Assembly: GCA_965222505.1 (NCBI GenBank)
Contig: OZ244956.1
Coordinates: forward strand, 4,836,001-4,900,000
Source of the DNA: G965222505 sp965222505
GTDB taxonomy: Bacteria > Bacteroidota > Rhodothermia > Rhodothermales > DATKEJ01
Length of the DNA: 64,000 nt
Reading direction: 5' to 3'
Shown here: in pieces, positions 16,521-25,459 of the stretch
Layout: every line of letters starts with the position of its first letter
Position numbering within the stretch: position 1 is the stretch's first letter
Made by a program: the position numbers and the translations under genes
The notes under the pieces: generated by a model
What the model was told of the DNA's origin: nothing
Database searches by the model: none
Seen by the model: only the letters and a program-made list of their open reading frames with translations

Positions 16521-17039
16521 TTATGGGGTTGGTGTGGGATATTGAATCAATACCTGATCCAGCATGCCATGAATGACCTGGAGTAAGTCGAATGCGGATA
16601 CAATGCCGATGATGCGGCCACCTTCTGTGACAAACAGCCGGTGAATGTGACCGTTGCGCATAAGCGTGGCGGCATCCCGAACCGTGGTGTCTGCATTGAT
16701 GCGGAAGATGTTTGAGGTCATCAATTCAACCGCAGAGGGTTCTGTATTTTCGGGGGTTTCAAACCCGGTAAGTTCTTCCTCGGCATAAGCCCGTGCAAGT
16801 TCAGCAGGGACAGCGGCGTGGTGTACCGGCTGCCGGTTGGGGACGGCCATGTAACGCAATAGGTCCGTTTGTGAAATCACACCGATCAAGGTGCCTTCTT
16901 CCGTGGCTACAGGTGCCCCCGAAATTTCATGTTCTATCATAAACTCGGCTACATGGCTCAAGGGCCAGGATGCGCCGATCACGTGAACAAAGGAAGTCAT
17001 GACATCTTTGACGCGGAGTTCTTGAAGCGTAGCAATCAT
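16521..17039 (-). CDS. tandem CBS-domain protein
   Basis: A 172-residue protein made of two CBS domains (about residues 8-65 and 105-160): VKDVMTSFVHVIGASWPL ... GTLIGVISQTDLLRYM and VELMTSNIFRINADTTVRDA ... IIGIVSAFDLLQVI. CBS pairs bind adenine nucleotides and act as energy-state sensors. The stand-alone form resembles hypoxic response protein 1 of mycobacteria. It lies 11 bases downstream of a universal stress gene, so it is in the same operon and probably induced with it. Confidence 0.93.
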   Translation of the reverse strand: MIATLQELRVKDVMTSFVHVIGASWPLSHVAEFMIEHEISGAPVATEEGTLIGVISQTDLLRYMAVPNRQPVHHAAVPAELARAYAEEELTGFETPENTEPSAVELMTSNIFRINADTTVRDAATLMRNGHIHRLFVTEGGRIIGIVSAFDLLQVIHGMLDQVLIQYPTPTP

Positions 17040-17050
17040 GGCGGTACAGG

Positions 17051-17983
17051 TTAGGTGGAAGTATCCAGATCAGTTTTGAGGGTATGGTAGGTAACCACTG
17101 GGCATGGGGCGGCACGCACCACGCGCTCGGCTACACTGCCAAGGAATAAGCGATCAATGCCGGTATGTCCGTGCGTCCCCATTACAATCATATCCATCTG
17201 CGCTTGCGCGGCAAAGTCCAGGATCACAGTAGCCGGTGGGCCATGCTCAACGTGAATTTCGGCCGCCATCCCCAGGGTTGTCGTTGCCGTAAGCAACTGG
17301 TTCATGTGCTCCGTCATCTGGGCTTGCATAAACGAGGGCCAGTTGCTCGGCAAACCGGCATCCGAAAGGGCCACAATGTGGGGGTAGGGCAGGGGTTTAA
17401 CCACATTGAGCAGGTGCAGTTCGGCCTGGTACACGGTGGCGAAATGGGCGGCAAACTGCAAGACTTTTCCCGAATGGGCCGACAAATCCACCGGTACCAA
17501 AATCTTGCGGACTTCGGGGGCTTCGTCCTGGGTTGGTACATTGGGAGAAACGGCCAGGACCGGGCATGGTGCCGAGCGGACCACTTCGTCAGTGGTGTGG
17601 CCCAGCAGTAACTTGTCCAGTCCTCTCCGTCCATTTGTGCCCATAACCAGCAGGTCAACGGCATTCGAGGAGGCATAATCCAGGATGGCTGATGCCGGAG
17701 ACAAGGAGGAGGTGACGATGTGGACCTTATGCGGGAGCTTGACGGCTTCCAGGTGATGAGCCACCACCACCTTTCGGATCAAATCGGCTTTTATATCAGC
17801 CGGAAGGCCGTTGTCGAGGAAGGTGTCAATGTCGTCAATGCCCTCTAGAACGTCCGGCACAAACGCATGGATCACATCAAGGGTACCTACATTGCGGCGG
17901 ACCAGGTCCAGGGCGTATTGAAACGCACGGTCGGCACTGGCCGAACGGTCCGTGGGGAACACTATGTGTTCAAATTGGGACAT
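17051..17983 (-). CDS. universal stress protein, tandem USP domains
   Basis: 310 residues from ATG 17983 (MSQFEHIVFPTDRS); the frame is open further upstream but overlaps the preceding gene. Two USP domains, each with the nucleotide-binding G-x2-G-x9-G-[ST/H] loop: GTNGRRGLDKLLLGHT in the first and GTHGHTGIDRLFLGS in the second, so both look ATP-binding. The start is 2 bases from the stop of the upstream USP gene, indicating translational coupling. Cytosolic stress protein of the hypoxia/stationary type. Confidence 0.92.
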   Translation of the reverse strand: MSQFEHIVFPTDRSASADRAFQYALDLVRRNVGTLDVIHAFVPDVLEGIDDIDTFLDNGLPADIKADLIRKVVVAHHLEAVKLPHKVHIVTSSLSPASAILDYASSNAVDLLVMGTNGRRGLDKLLLGHTTDEVVRSAPCPVLAVSPNVPTQDEAPEVRKILVPVDLSAHSGKVLQFAAHFATVYQAELHLLNVVKPLPYPHIVALSDAGLPSNWPSFMQAQMTEHMNQLLTATTTLGMAAEIHVEHGPPATVILDFAAQAQMDMIVMGTHGHTGIDRLFLGSVAERVVRAAPCPVVTYHTLKTDLDTST

Positions 17984-17984
17984 T

Positions 17985-18905
17985 TCAGGAATCTGCTTCG
18001 GCTTTTGCAAAATACTGTTTTTGCACAGCTTCGGGTAGCAAAGATTGGCCGAATGGTTTGATGGCAAACACCGGGCAAGGCGCGTTGCGTACCACCTGTT
18101 GTGCTACACTCCCGACGAAGAAGCGTTTCAGCCCTTGCATGCTCTGCGTAGAGACCACCATCAGAGTGATGTGATTGGTCTCGGCATAGTTGTGGATGTG
18201 GTGTTCAGGATAGCCCACTTCGATGGCGATGTGGTCTACCGTGATGTCCAGTTCCTTCAGGGTGTTGTCCAGGTACTGCCGGCATCGGTCCTGAATCTGC
18301 TCCGTATGCGGGAACGACGTGGGCAGACCATACACGATGGGCAGGGCCTCTTCGTGAATCACATGGAGGACGTGCAATTCGGCTTTGTAGGCATCGGCCA
18401 GGGCACGCGCATGAAGCAGGGCTGGTGGTGTGGCTTCCGAAAAATCGACCGGGGCCAGCACTTTGGGTTCTTTCCTGGCACGGTTCGGATCGTCAAAGGG
18501 ATGTACCGTCATCACGGGGCATGCCGCTTCGCGGATGATCTGCTCGGAGACGCTGCCGGACAGGAGCCGGGCAATTCCGGTGCGGCCATGTGCACCCATG
18601 ACGACAAGGTCAACCTGTGTTTTGCCGATGTATTCCAGAATAGTCTCGGCTGCCGAGGAGGCTTCGATCTGGACATGAACGATAGAAATATGCCCGGCAG
18701 TACCCGAGGAGAACCAGGTATTTGGGGCATCTTCCGTCTCGTCATCGAGAAAAGCCAACGGATTGGGATGATTAGGCTTGTCCAGGACGTGTAATACATG
18801 CAAATCGGCCCCGTACTTGTCCGCCAGATCGGTTGCGGTCGAGAAGGCATGTTCTGCACACTCGGAGAAGTCCGTAGGGAACAGGATATGTTTGATTTCC
18901 AGCAT
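17985..18905 (-). CDS. universal stress protein, tandem USP domains
   Basis: 306 residues. Domain 1 has a standard loop (GAHGRTGIARLLSGS). Domain 2 has a degenerate one (STQSMQGLKRFFVGS), so the second site may not bind ATP like the first. The N-terminus MLEIKHILFPTDFSECAEHA fits the family start. Middle gene of the three-USP run; it begins 12 bases downstream of the first USP stop. Confidence 0.92.
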   Translation of the reverse strand: MLEIKHILFPTDFSECAEHAFSTATDLADKYGADLHVLHVLDKPNHPNPLAFLDDETEDAPNTWFSSGTAGHISIVHVQIEASSAAETILEYIGKTQVDLVVMGAHGRTGIARLLSGSVSEQIIREAACPVMTVHPFDDPNRARKEPKVLAPVDFSEATPPALLHARALADAYKAELHVLHVIHEEALPIVYGLPTSFPHTEQIQDRCRQYLDNTLKELDITVDHIAIEVGYPEHHIHNYAETNHITLMVVSTQSMQGLKRFFVGSVAQQVVRNAPCPVFAIKPFGQSLLPEAVQKQYFAKAEADS

Positions 18906-18917
18906 GGGTGAGCGGGT

Positions 18918-19964
18918 TTACAGGGTGGTGTCAGGATGCGTAACCATCACCTTGGGCCGGGTGTTGGTCTTTGGGGTTTCGGCAGGCACGGGCTTGATGA
19001 CCCAAACAGGGGAGGGTGCCGTACGGATAATTTTTTCGGCGACGCTGCCCAGCACAAAATGCTCCAGTCCTGTGCGGCCCTGTGTGGCCATCACAATCAG
19101 GTCGGCCCGTTGTTCACGGGCATATTGTGTGATGCGTTGGGCCGGATTACCGGAGCGGATTTCATAGGTCACCGGTACCACCGGGCCTTCCGTTTCTGCG
19201 TAGGCGCGTTCCATCAGGTTGAGGCACTTGGCTTCAATTTTCGGCTCCAGGTCATAGACCGATTGTACGGAAGGCCCGTAAAAAGCGGGATGGAACATGT
19301 CTTGTATGATATGTACCAGGTGGAGCCGGGCTTTCCAAGTAGCGGCCAGGGAGCGGGCGGCGACCAGCGCGCTGTAGGAGGCTTCCGAAAAATCAAGGGG
19401 CACCACAATGGTGTGGAGGCCCGGAGAAAGGGCTGAAGTCTGGACGGTCAGGACGGGGCAGGGGGCGCGCTGTACCAATTCGCGGGCAACGCTACCGAGC
19501 AGGAAGCGCCGGATGCCCCGGCGGCCGTGGGTGCCTATGACGATCAGGTCAATGTCTTCATGGGTGGCATACCGGATGATGGCGGGTGCAATCGCCACAT
19601 CCTGTTCAATGATATGCTCGACGCGGGGGTCAAAGTCCTGCATCAAATGTTGGGCCTCGATACTTCGGGCCATCACGATCAGGTTGGTGTCTGCAGGATC
19701 CGCCATGGCTTCCCACTCGACTTTAAAGGTCGTGTTCAAGTCTTGGTTGGGGTTGAGGCGGGTATGCGCGGCCTTGGTTTCCTCAATGAAGGCCCGAAGG
19801 CGTTTGTCGCGTTCTTTCTCGCCGATATCGGCATAGGGGACGCGGACGTAAACGACATGGACAGAGGCTTGCCAGCGCCAGGCGATGTTAAAGGCAGAGT
19901 GGAGGGCCTCTTTGGCGACCGGGGAGAAGTCGACCGGGACGAGTATTTTATTGATCGAATGCAT
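18918..19964 (-). CDS. universal stress protein, tandem USP domains (first gene of operon)
   Basis: About 348 residues from ATG 19964 (MHSINKILVPVDFS); four residues more if ATG 19976 is used. Both domains keep the nucleotide loop (GTHGRRGIRRFLLGS and ATQGRTGLEHFVLGS), and the first domain carries an inserted acidic helical stretch. It is promoter-proximal in the run USP-USP-USP-CBS-Acg. A 19-bp palindrome shared with the sensor-kinase promoter lies about 165 bases upstream (20129-20147). Confidence 0.92.
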   Translation of the reverse strand: MHSINKILVPVDFSPVAKEALHSAFNIAWRWQASVHVVYVRVPYADIGEKERDKRLRAFIEETKAAHTRLNPNQDLNTTFKVEWEAMADPADTNLIVMARSIEAQHLMQDFDPRVEHIIEQDVAIAPAIIRYATHEDIDLIVIGTHGRRGIRRFLLGSVARELVQRAPCPVLTVQTSALSPGLHTIVVPLDFSEASYSALVAARSLAATWKARLHLVHIIQDMFHPAFYGPSVQSVYDLEPKIEAKCLNLMERAYAETEGPVVPVTYEIRSGNPAQRITQYAREQRADLIVMATQGRTGLEHFVLGSVAEKIIRTAPSPVWVIKPVPAETPKTNTRPKVMVTHPDTTL

Positions 19965-20128
19965 AAGACATCTCATTCAGGTTATGTCGAGAAAGGTGTA
20001 CGTTTCCGTAGCGGTATCAAAGGCATCTACCCGAAAAGGGGGTGTTTTGGGCATTAAGATCGTGTGTAGAGAGGGGCATCCCTGACGGCAGATCCTGTGT
20101 CCTCCTGTATGCTTTTTCCGATGGCGCG

Positions 20129-20147
20129 TGTGGGGGAATCCCCTACA
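20129..20147. promoter_or_regulatory. palindromic response-regulator site (site a)
   Basis: TGTGGGGGAATCCCCTACA differs from the perfect copy at 31264-31282 at two positions. It lies in the divergent gap between the USP operon (start 19964, minus) and ccoN (start 20414, plus), nearer the USP side. Confidence 0.7.
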
Positions 20148-20162
20148 AGTGGGAGAATTGGT

Positions 20163-20276
20163 GGATATTTATTGAAAATTTATGATTTATGATTTGTTAT
20201 TAGTTGTTAAAAATTTGAGATTTGTGGCAAGAGAAATTATAACTCATCAATTCGCCCATGCCCAATCACAAATTTC
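20163..20276. repeat. AATCACA-family repeat remnants between the two palindromic sites
   Basis: AT-rich words (TTTATGATTTATGATTTGTT, AACTCATCAATTC, CCCAATCACAAATTTCCG) resemble the AATCACC repeat family and separate site a from site b. No gene is present. Confidence 0.5.
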
Positions 20277-20295
20277 CGTAGGGAAATCCCTTACA
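20277..20295. promoter_or_regulatory. palindromic response-regulator site (site b), ccoN promoter region
   Basis: CGTAGGGAAATCCCTTACA differs from the perfect copy at 31264-31282 at two positions. It lies about 120 bases upstream of the ccoN start. A weaker half-site (GGGAATTGCTTACA) follows at about 20305-20318. Confidence 0.7.
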
Positions 20296-20320
20296 AGCCA
20301 TGGCGGGAATTGCTTACACG

Positions 20321-20344
20321 GCTTGTGGGTAAGCACCCGCAAGC
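20321..20344. promoter_or_regulatory. GC-rich inverted repeat in the ccoN leader
   Basis: GCTTGTGGGT (20321-20330) and ACCCGCAAGC (20335-20344) pair with one mismatch and a 4-base loop, 70 bases before the ccoN start. It could be a leader hairpin or another operator. Confidence 0.45.
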
Positions 20345-20413
20345 CGGTGCGACGAGGAGGGGTTTCTTTGGGCATCCTTTTTTTGTCCCGTGGATCATCA
20401 ACATATTTTCTTT

Positions 20414-21895
20414 ATGGAACCTTCCGTCAAAAGCCGGTCCGGACCGGCCTCGTCGGCCTCAAACATGGATGTCTTTCAATACGATGAACAGATCGTCCGC
20501 TGGTTTGTGATCGCGACGGCCATCTGGGGGCTGGTGGGTATGCTCGTAGGTCTTATCCTGGCCATTCAGATGCCTTTCTGGCAAGCCAATCTGGGGCCTT
20601 ATCTGACCTTCGGCCGTCTCCGGCCGTTGCATACCAATGCCGTCATTTTCGCATTCGCCGGCAATGCCATTTTTGCCGCGATTTACTATTCTACCCAGCG
20701 CCTATGTAAAGCCCGGATGTTTAGTGATGCCATGAGCCGCATCCACTTTTGGGGCTGGCAGAGTATCATTGTATCCGCTGCACTTACGCTGCCGTTGGGG
20801 ATCTCCACCAGCAAGGAATACGCGGAACTGGAATGGCCTATCGATATCGCCATCACGCTTGTCTGGGTCGTGTTTGCGGTCAATTTCTTTGGTACCCTGC
20901 GTAACCGGCGCGAAAAACACATGTACGTGGCGCTCTGGTTTTACATCGCAACAATCATCACCGTTGCGGTCCTACATGTGGGTAACAGCTTGGCCATTCC
21001 CGTGAGCGCCTTCAAGAGTTATTCCATCTACGCCGGGGTGCAAGATGCCTTTGTGCAGTGGTGGTACGGCCACAACGCGGTGGCCTTCTTCCTCACCACG
21101 CCATTTTTGGGCCTGATGTACTACTTCATGCCCAAGGCGGCAGACCGGCCGGTGTTTTCATACCGGCTATCCATTGTGCACTTCTGGAGCCTCGTGTTCC
21201 TGTACATCTGGGCCGGTCCGCACCATTTGCAATACACCGCCATGCCGGAATGGGCTGTTACCCTGGGGATGATCTTCTCTGTGATGCTCTGGATGCCGAG
21301 CTGGGGCGGGATGATCAACGGCCTGTTTACCCTCCGTGGGGCGTGGCACAAGCTGCGCGATAGCGTGGTCCTGAAAATGTTCGTGATTGGGATCACGTTC
21401 TACGGGATGTCCACGTTTGAAGGACCGATGCTCTCCGTCAAAAGCGTGAACGCCCTGAGCCACTACACGGACTGGACCATCGGCCACGTACACGCCGGGG
21501 CCCTGGGGTGGAACGGCTTCATGACTTTTGGGATGATTTACTGGCTGATGCCGCGGCTCTGGCGTACCAAACTCTGGAGTGACCGCCTCGCCAATACCCA
21601 CTTCTGGATTGGCACCATCGGGATGCTGCTTTACGTGATGGCGATGTACTCTGCCGGCGTCACGCAAGGGTTGATGTGGCGGGCTTTTGATGAAGCTGGC
21701 CGCTTGCTCTATCCCGACTTCATGGAAACCGTCGTCCAGATTGTGCCCATGTACTGGGTGCGCATGATTGGCGGGTTGCTGTACCTGACCGGCGTCGTGC
21801 TGATGCTCTACAACATGTGGAAGACCATCCAGACCGCGCCTAAACATTTGCCGGATCCGTCCGTGGCGGTCCCGAAATCTGCCCCTGCACATTAA
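20414..21895 (+). CDS. ccoN: cbb3-type cytochrome c oxidase subunit I
   Basis: About 493 residues from ATG 20414 (alternatives at 20390 and 20465). Catalytic subunit of the high-affinity terminal oxidase that reduces oxygen to water. The haem and CuB ligands are visible: LRPLHTNAVIFAFAGNAIFA (low-spin haem His), WWYGHNAVAFFL (CuB His and the tyrosine helix), AGPHHLQYTA (CuB His pair) and TIGHVHAGALGWNG (haem His residues). About 12 membrane helices. First gene of an eight- or nine-gene cluster; the CcoO start follows 13 bases after the stop. The promoter region carries site b of the palindrome family, implying low-oxygen induction. Confidence 0.97.
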   Translation: MEPSVKSRSGPASSASNMDVFQYDEQIVRWFVIATAIWGLVGMLVGLILAIQMPFWQANLGPYLTFGRLRPLHTNAVIFAFAGNAIFAAIYYSTQRLCKARMFSDAMSRIHFWGWQSIIVSAALTLPLGISTSKEYAELEWPIDIAITLVWVVFAVNFFGTLRNRREKHMYVALWFYIATIITVAVLHVGNSLAIPVSAFKSYSIYAGVQDAFVQWWYGHNAVAFFLTTPFLGLMYYFMPKAADRPVFSYRLSIVHFWSLVFLYIWAGPHHLQYTAMPEWAVTLGMIFSVMLWMPSWGGMINGLFTLRGAWHKLRDSVVLKMFVIGITFYGMSTFEGPMLSVKSVNALSHYTDWTIGHVHAGALGWNGFMTFGMIYWLMPRLWRTKLWSDRLANTHFWIGTIGMLLYVMAMYSAGVTQGLMWRAFDEAGRLLYPDFMETVVQIVPMYWVRMIGGLLYLTGVVLMLYNMWKTIQTAPKHLPDPSVAVPKSAPAH

Positions 21896-21907
21896 GCCTG
21901 AACCCTC

Positions 21908-22624
21908 ATGAGTCGATTCATAGATACCCAAGGCCGGCACCGCAAACTCGAAGGGTGGCCCCTGGTGTTCACCATTCTGGTGACCCTTTCCATCCTCGTC
22001 GGTGGCCTGGTCGAGTTTTTACCACTGGTGCTACTCGACGAGCAAGTGCCGAGCATCAGTACCGTCAAGCCGTTTACCCCACTGGAACTGGCCGGGCGCG
22101 ACCTTTACATCCGGGAAGGGTGTAACAACTGCCATTCCCAGATGGTGCGTCCGTTCCGCCATGAACTCGAACGGTATGGCGAATATTCCAAACCCGGTGA
22201 AACCATCTACGAGCACCCCTTCCTGTGGGGCTCCAAACGTACCGGACCAGACCTGGCCCGCGTGGGCGGCAAATACCCGCACCTGTGGCACGTCCGCCAC
22301 ATGGAAAACCCGCGCTCCACCAGCCCTCGGTCTTTAATGCCGCCCTACTACTGGTTGCTGTCGAATGAACTCGACGTCTCGACGTTGCAAACCAAGCTCA
22401 GTCGGCTGCGCGCCATCGGCGTACCGTACACCGATGCCGAGATCAACCAGGCCGTCAGCCTGGCCCAACAGCAAGCCGCCGAGATTGCACGCGAAGTTGT
22501 TGATCAAGGTGGTCCGCAAGGGCTGGATGATAAGGAGATTACCGCGCTGGTGGCCTTCTTGCAACGCCTCGGTACCGACATCAAAGCCGCGCAAACGGCC
22601 CAAGCCCTTGGAGGTGCGCCATGA
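21908..22624 (+). CDS. ccoO: cbb3-type cytochrome c oxidase subunit II (monohaem)
   Basis: 238 residues: an N-terminal membrane anchor (LVFTILVTLSILVGGLVEFL) and a periplasmic cytochrome c domain with CNNCH (GCNNCHSQMVRPFRHE), followed by KRTGPDLARVGGKYP as in CcoO/FixO. It passes electrons to CcoN. Its stop overlaps the start of ccoQ. Confidence 0.97.
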   Translation: MSRFIDTQGRHRKLEGWPLVFTILVTLSILVGGLVEFLPLVLLDEQVPSISTVKPFTPLELAGRDLYIREGCNNCHSQMVRPFRHELERYGEYSKPGETIYEHPFLWGSKRTGPDLARVGGKYPHLWHVRHMENPRSTSPRSLMPPYYWLLSNELDVSTLQTKLSRLRAIGVPYTDAEINQAVSLAQQQAAEIAREVVDQGGPQGLDDKEITALVAFLQRLGTDIKAAQTAQALGGAP

Positions 22625-22806
22625 TGAAAGAAGTTGTACGGGCTATCGAAACCGGCGTATTTTCTCAAATCGGTCTGTTCGCCTTCCTGGTGGCCTTCGT
22701 ACTGATCCTGGTCTGGGCCTTTACCATGAAGAAAGCCGACCGGACGTACGCCAAGGAAATGCCCTTGCATGACAATGATGAGCTTTTAACCCCTGAGATT
22801 CAATGA
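22621..22806 (+). CDS. ccoQ: cbb3-type oxidase subunit IV (CcoQ)
   Basis: 61 residues, one membrane helix (LFAFLVAFVLILVWAF) followed by a short charged tail. Size, position between ccoO and ccoP and four-base overlaps on both sides identify it. CcoQ stabilises the complex. Confidence 0.85.
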   Translation: MMKEVVRAIETGVFSQIGLFAFLVAFVLILVWAFTMKKADRTYAKEMPLHDNDELLTPEIQ

Positions 22807-23402
22807 CGACTCAACCCCATACCCCGGATCCCAACGAACGCGATCAGGTCATTCGTGGCCATAACTATGACGGGATCAAAGAGTACGATAACCCGATGCC
22901 CGGTTGGTGGATTTGGATCTTCTGGGCCACCGTCGTGTTCGCGATCATCTATCCCATTGGCCTGCATGGCCTCGGGTGGATTAATTCCTACAGTGACGAC
23001 CTCGCCGACGGCCAGGCCGAACTGGAAGTGATGCGCACGGCCGCCAATACCGGCGGCGGATTTACAGACGAAGCCTCGCTGGCCGCATACATCGGCGATG
23101 ATGCCCATATAGCTGCCGGCAACGAGATCTACCAGACCAACTGTATGCCGTGCCACGGTGATGCCGGGCAAGGCCTCATCGGCCCCAACCTGACCGACGA
23201 TTACTGGATTCATGGCAACCAGAACATGGACCTGTTTAACGTGATCACCAACGGCGTCCCGGAAAAAGGCATGACCCCCTGGGAAAGCATCCTGACGGGC
23301 GAACAACGCGCCCAACTCGTTGCCCACCTTCGGACCTTGCACGGTACAAACCCACCCAACGCAAAAGATCCGCAGGGTGAGTTGATTGAACCCGCACAAT
23401 AA
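22803..23402 (+). CDS. ccoP: cbb3-type oxidase subunit III, short single-haem form
   Basis: 199 residues. The N-terminus has the CcoP start (GHNYDGIKEYDNPMPGWW) and one membrane helix. Only one cytochrome c motif is present (CMPCH at NCMPCHGDAGQGLIGPNL), with a Met ligand in KGMTPWE. Classical CcoP proteins are ~300 residues with two haems; here the second domain is absent without any sign of a frameshift. The gene overlaps ccoQ by four bases. The missing haem implies direct donation to a monohaem CcoP. Confidence 0.93.
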   Translation: MTTQPHTPDPNERDQVIRGHNYDGIKEYDNPMPGWWIWIFWATVVFAIIYPIGLHGLGWINSYSDDLADGQAELEVMRTAANTGGGFTDEASLAAYIGDDAHIAAGNEIYQTNCMPCHGDAGQGLIGPNLTDDYWIHGNQNMDLFNVITNGVPEKGMTPWESILTGEQRAQLVAHLRTLHGTNPPNAKDPQGELIEPAQ

Positions 23403-23498
23403 ACCTTAGAACCACAAGGAAGCTTCAGCGTAATGCGTAATATCTGCGCACTTATGCATTAATAACCACCCTCGCTAAATACAACTGCTTACCCTTCC

Positions 23499-24923
23499 AT
23501 GCCTGACATCGTACCGATCCTGGAGTCGCCGGAAGAAGTGCTGACCACGATGACGCGCGAAGGCAAGCGTCGATGGTTATATCCCGTTCCTGAAAAAGGT
23601 GCGTTTTATAAAAAACGGCTCATCGTTGGCTGGGGTCTTATCGTGCTGTTTTTGGCCTTCCCCCTGATTCCCATCGGGGGAAAGCCGGCGGTCTTGCTTG
23701 ATCTTATCCGGCGCGAATTCACCTTCTTTGGGGTAACCTTTTACCCGACGGATACCCTGCTGTTGATGCTGTTTTTGATCAGCATCTTGCTTACCATCAT
23801 CATTATAACCGCGCTACTGGGCCGGGTATGGTGTGGATGGGGGTGTCCTCAGACGGTGTACCTGGAGTTCGTCTTTCGGCCTATCGAACGCTGGCTTGAA
23901 GGGTCTGAGAACAAACGCAGACGCCAAGACGAACGCCAGATGACGTTTGATGTCTTCTTGCGGAAGTCTGCCAAATGGGTCCTCTACCTCGTCATCTCAC
24001 TGGTGCTCGCCCATAGCTTTGTGGCCTACTTCGTCGGGTGGAAAGACCTGATCGGGTGGATTACAGAGCCCCCGACGGCCCACTGGGGGTTCTTTGTGAT
24101 TATGGCCTTGGTCACGGCACTGATCCTGTTTGACTTCGGGTACTTCCGGGAGCAGATGTGTACCATCGCATGCCCCTACGCCCGGATGCAGTCGATCATG
24201 CTGGATCGGGATTCGATGATCGTCTCCTATGATCTCAACCGGGGCGAGCCACGGGCCAAACGCTCCAAAAAGAAGATGCAGCAAGAAAAGGAAGGGCTTA
24301 TCCCGGCCCAGGGCGACTGCATCGACTGTTTTGCCTGCGTACGTACCTGCCCCACGGGGATCGACATTCGGGAGGGGTTGCAGATGGAGTGCATTACCTG
24401 TACGCAATGCATTGATGCCTGTGACCATATCATGGACCGCATCGGCAAACCCCGAGGGCTCATTCGGTACACCTCCGAAAATGATTTGGAAGGGAAGCCT
24501 GCCAAATTGATCCGGCCCCGCACGGTCCTTTATGCCGGGCTGTTTTTGCTGGTCAGTTCGCTATTCACGATTGCGCTGGTCAATCGGGGAACCTACGACG
24601 TCAATGTAGGACGCGTGGTCGGGGCACCGTTCACAGAATTGCCGGACGGCAATGTGGCCAACCGGCTCCGCTTCCGGGTTCGGAACCAGACGGCCGCGCC
24701 CGTGACGTTCACCGTTGAAGCCGTCAGTCCGCCCGAAGCGAAATTGACCATTGTAGGCGTCCAGCCGATCCCGCTGGAACCCCAGGAAATGAAACGCACC
24801 GAAATCTGGATATCCATCCCGGCCTCGGCATTTGAGTTTGGCAACAGCGAAGGTGTTTTTGAACTCCGGTTCAGCGATGGCTACGTGCATACGGTCACCT
24901 TTCCCTTGCTTGGACCCTCTTAA
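23499..24923 (+). CDS. ccoG: cbb3 oxidase accessory protein CcoG, polyferredoxin-like
   Basis: 474 residues with about five membrane helices and two [4Fe-4S] clusters (CIDCFACVRTCP and CITCTQCIDACDHIM), plus the membrane-proximal GRVWCGWGCPQTVY motif. The C-terminal Ig-like domain (about 370-474) is typical of CcoG/RdxA/FixG. CcoG reduces copper for oxidase assembly. It is separated from ccoP by 96 bases and may have a second promoter. Confidence 0.96.
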   Translation: MPDIVPILESPEEVLTTMTREGKRRWLYPVPEKGAFYKKRLIVGWGLIVLFLAFPLIPIGGKPAVLLDLIRREFTFFGVTFYPTDTLLLMLFLISILLTIIIITALLGRVWCGWGCPQTVYLEFVFRPIERWLEGSENKRRRQDERQMTFDVFLRKSAKWVLYLVISLVLAHSFVAYFVGWKDLIGWITEPPTAHWGFFVIMALVTALILFDFGYFREQMCTIACPYARMQSIMLDRDSMIVSYDLNRGEPRAKRSKKKMQQEKEGLIPAQGDCIDCFACVRTCPTGIDIREGLQMECITCTQCIDACDHIMDRIGKPRGLIRYTSENDLEGKPAKLIRPRTVLYAGLFLLVSSLFTIALVNRGTYDVNVGRVVGAPFTELPDGNVANRLRFRVRNQTAAPVTFTVEAVSPPEAKLTIVGVQPIPLEPQEMKRTEIWISIPASAFEFGNSEGVFELRFSDGYVHTVTFPLLGPS

Positions 24924-24963
24924 TTTGTGATTGGTGATTTCACCAATCATCAATCACCAATAA
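24924..24963. repeat. AATCACC-box hairpin in the ccoG-ccoH gap
   Basis: TTGTGATTGGTGATTTCACC followed by AATCATCAATCACCAAT; ATTGGTGA and TCACCAAT form an 8-bp hairpin. It occupies the whole 41-base gap and ends at the ccoH start, interrupting an otherwise tightly packed cluster. Confidence 0.6.
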
Positions 24964-24964
24964 A

Positions 24965-25459
24965 ATGAAAATCCCGCCTCACATCGGTTGGCCTGCTTTT
25001 GTGGTGAGTTTGTTGCTCACCAGTATGGTCGTTGCTTTTTCGGCGTTGTACTTCTCCAAGTCGGACGGTGGGGCTCAGCCTATAGAAGATTACTACCGCA
25101 AGGCCGAGCAATGGGAAGGCCACATGAGCCAGCAAAACCGAAATGTGGAACTGGGTTGGACCCTGGCCCTGACCATCGCCCCTACCGCTGATGCCGATGG
25201 CAAGCGAGCGGTGCAACTTCAAGTACTGGACGCTGAGGGCAACGCCGTGCACGGTTTGGCCGGTACTGTGACCACAGCCCGCCCCCAATGGGCGGCCTCC
25301 TATGAAACGCAGGACTGGCAACCCGTTCCCGATGCCGAGGGCACATACATCCAAAACCTGGACCTCAACGCAAGCGGGTTGTGGGATTTCCATATCATGG
25401 TTGAACGTGCGGATGAACGGTTTGAGCAAACCGTTCGGAAGGAGGTACGTGCGCTATGA
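24965..25459 (+). CDS. ccoH: FixH/CcoH family cbb3 assembly protein
   Basis: 164 residues: one N-terminal membrane helix, then DYYRKAEQWEGHMSQQNRNV and a beta-sandwich typical of FixH. It overlaps ccoI by four bases. FixH works with the CcoI copper ATPase in oxidase maturation. Confidence 0.92.
   Translation: MKIPPHIGWPAFVVSLLLTSMVVAFSALYFSKSDGGAQPIEDYYRKAEQWEGHMSQQNRNVELGWTLALTIAPTADADGKRAVQLQVLDAEGNAVHGLAGTVTTARPQWAASYETQDWQPVPDAEGTYIQNLDLNASGLWDFHIMVERADERFEQTVRKEVRAL

Noticed and set aside
20300..20318. Third palindromic site next to site b
   Set aside because: Only the right half (GGGAATTGCTTACA) resembles the consensus; the left half does not match, so it is mentioned only as a possible half-site.
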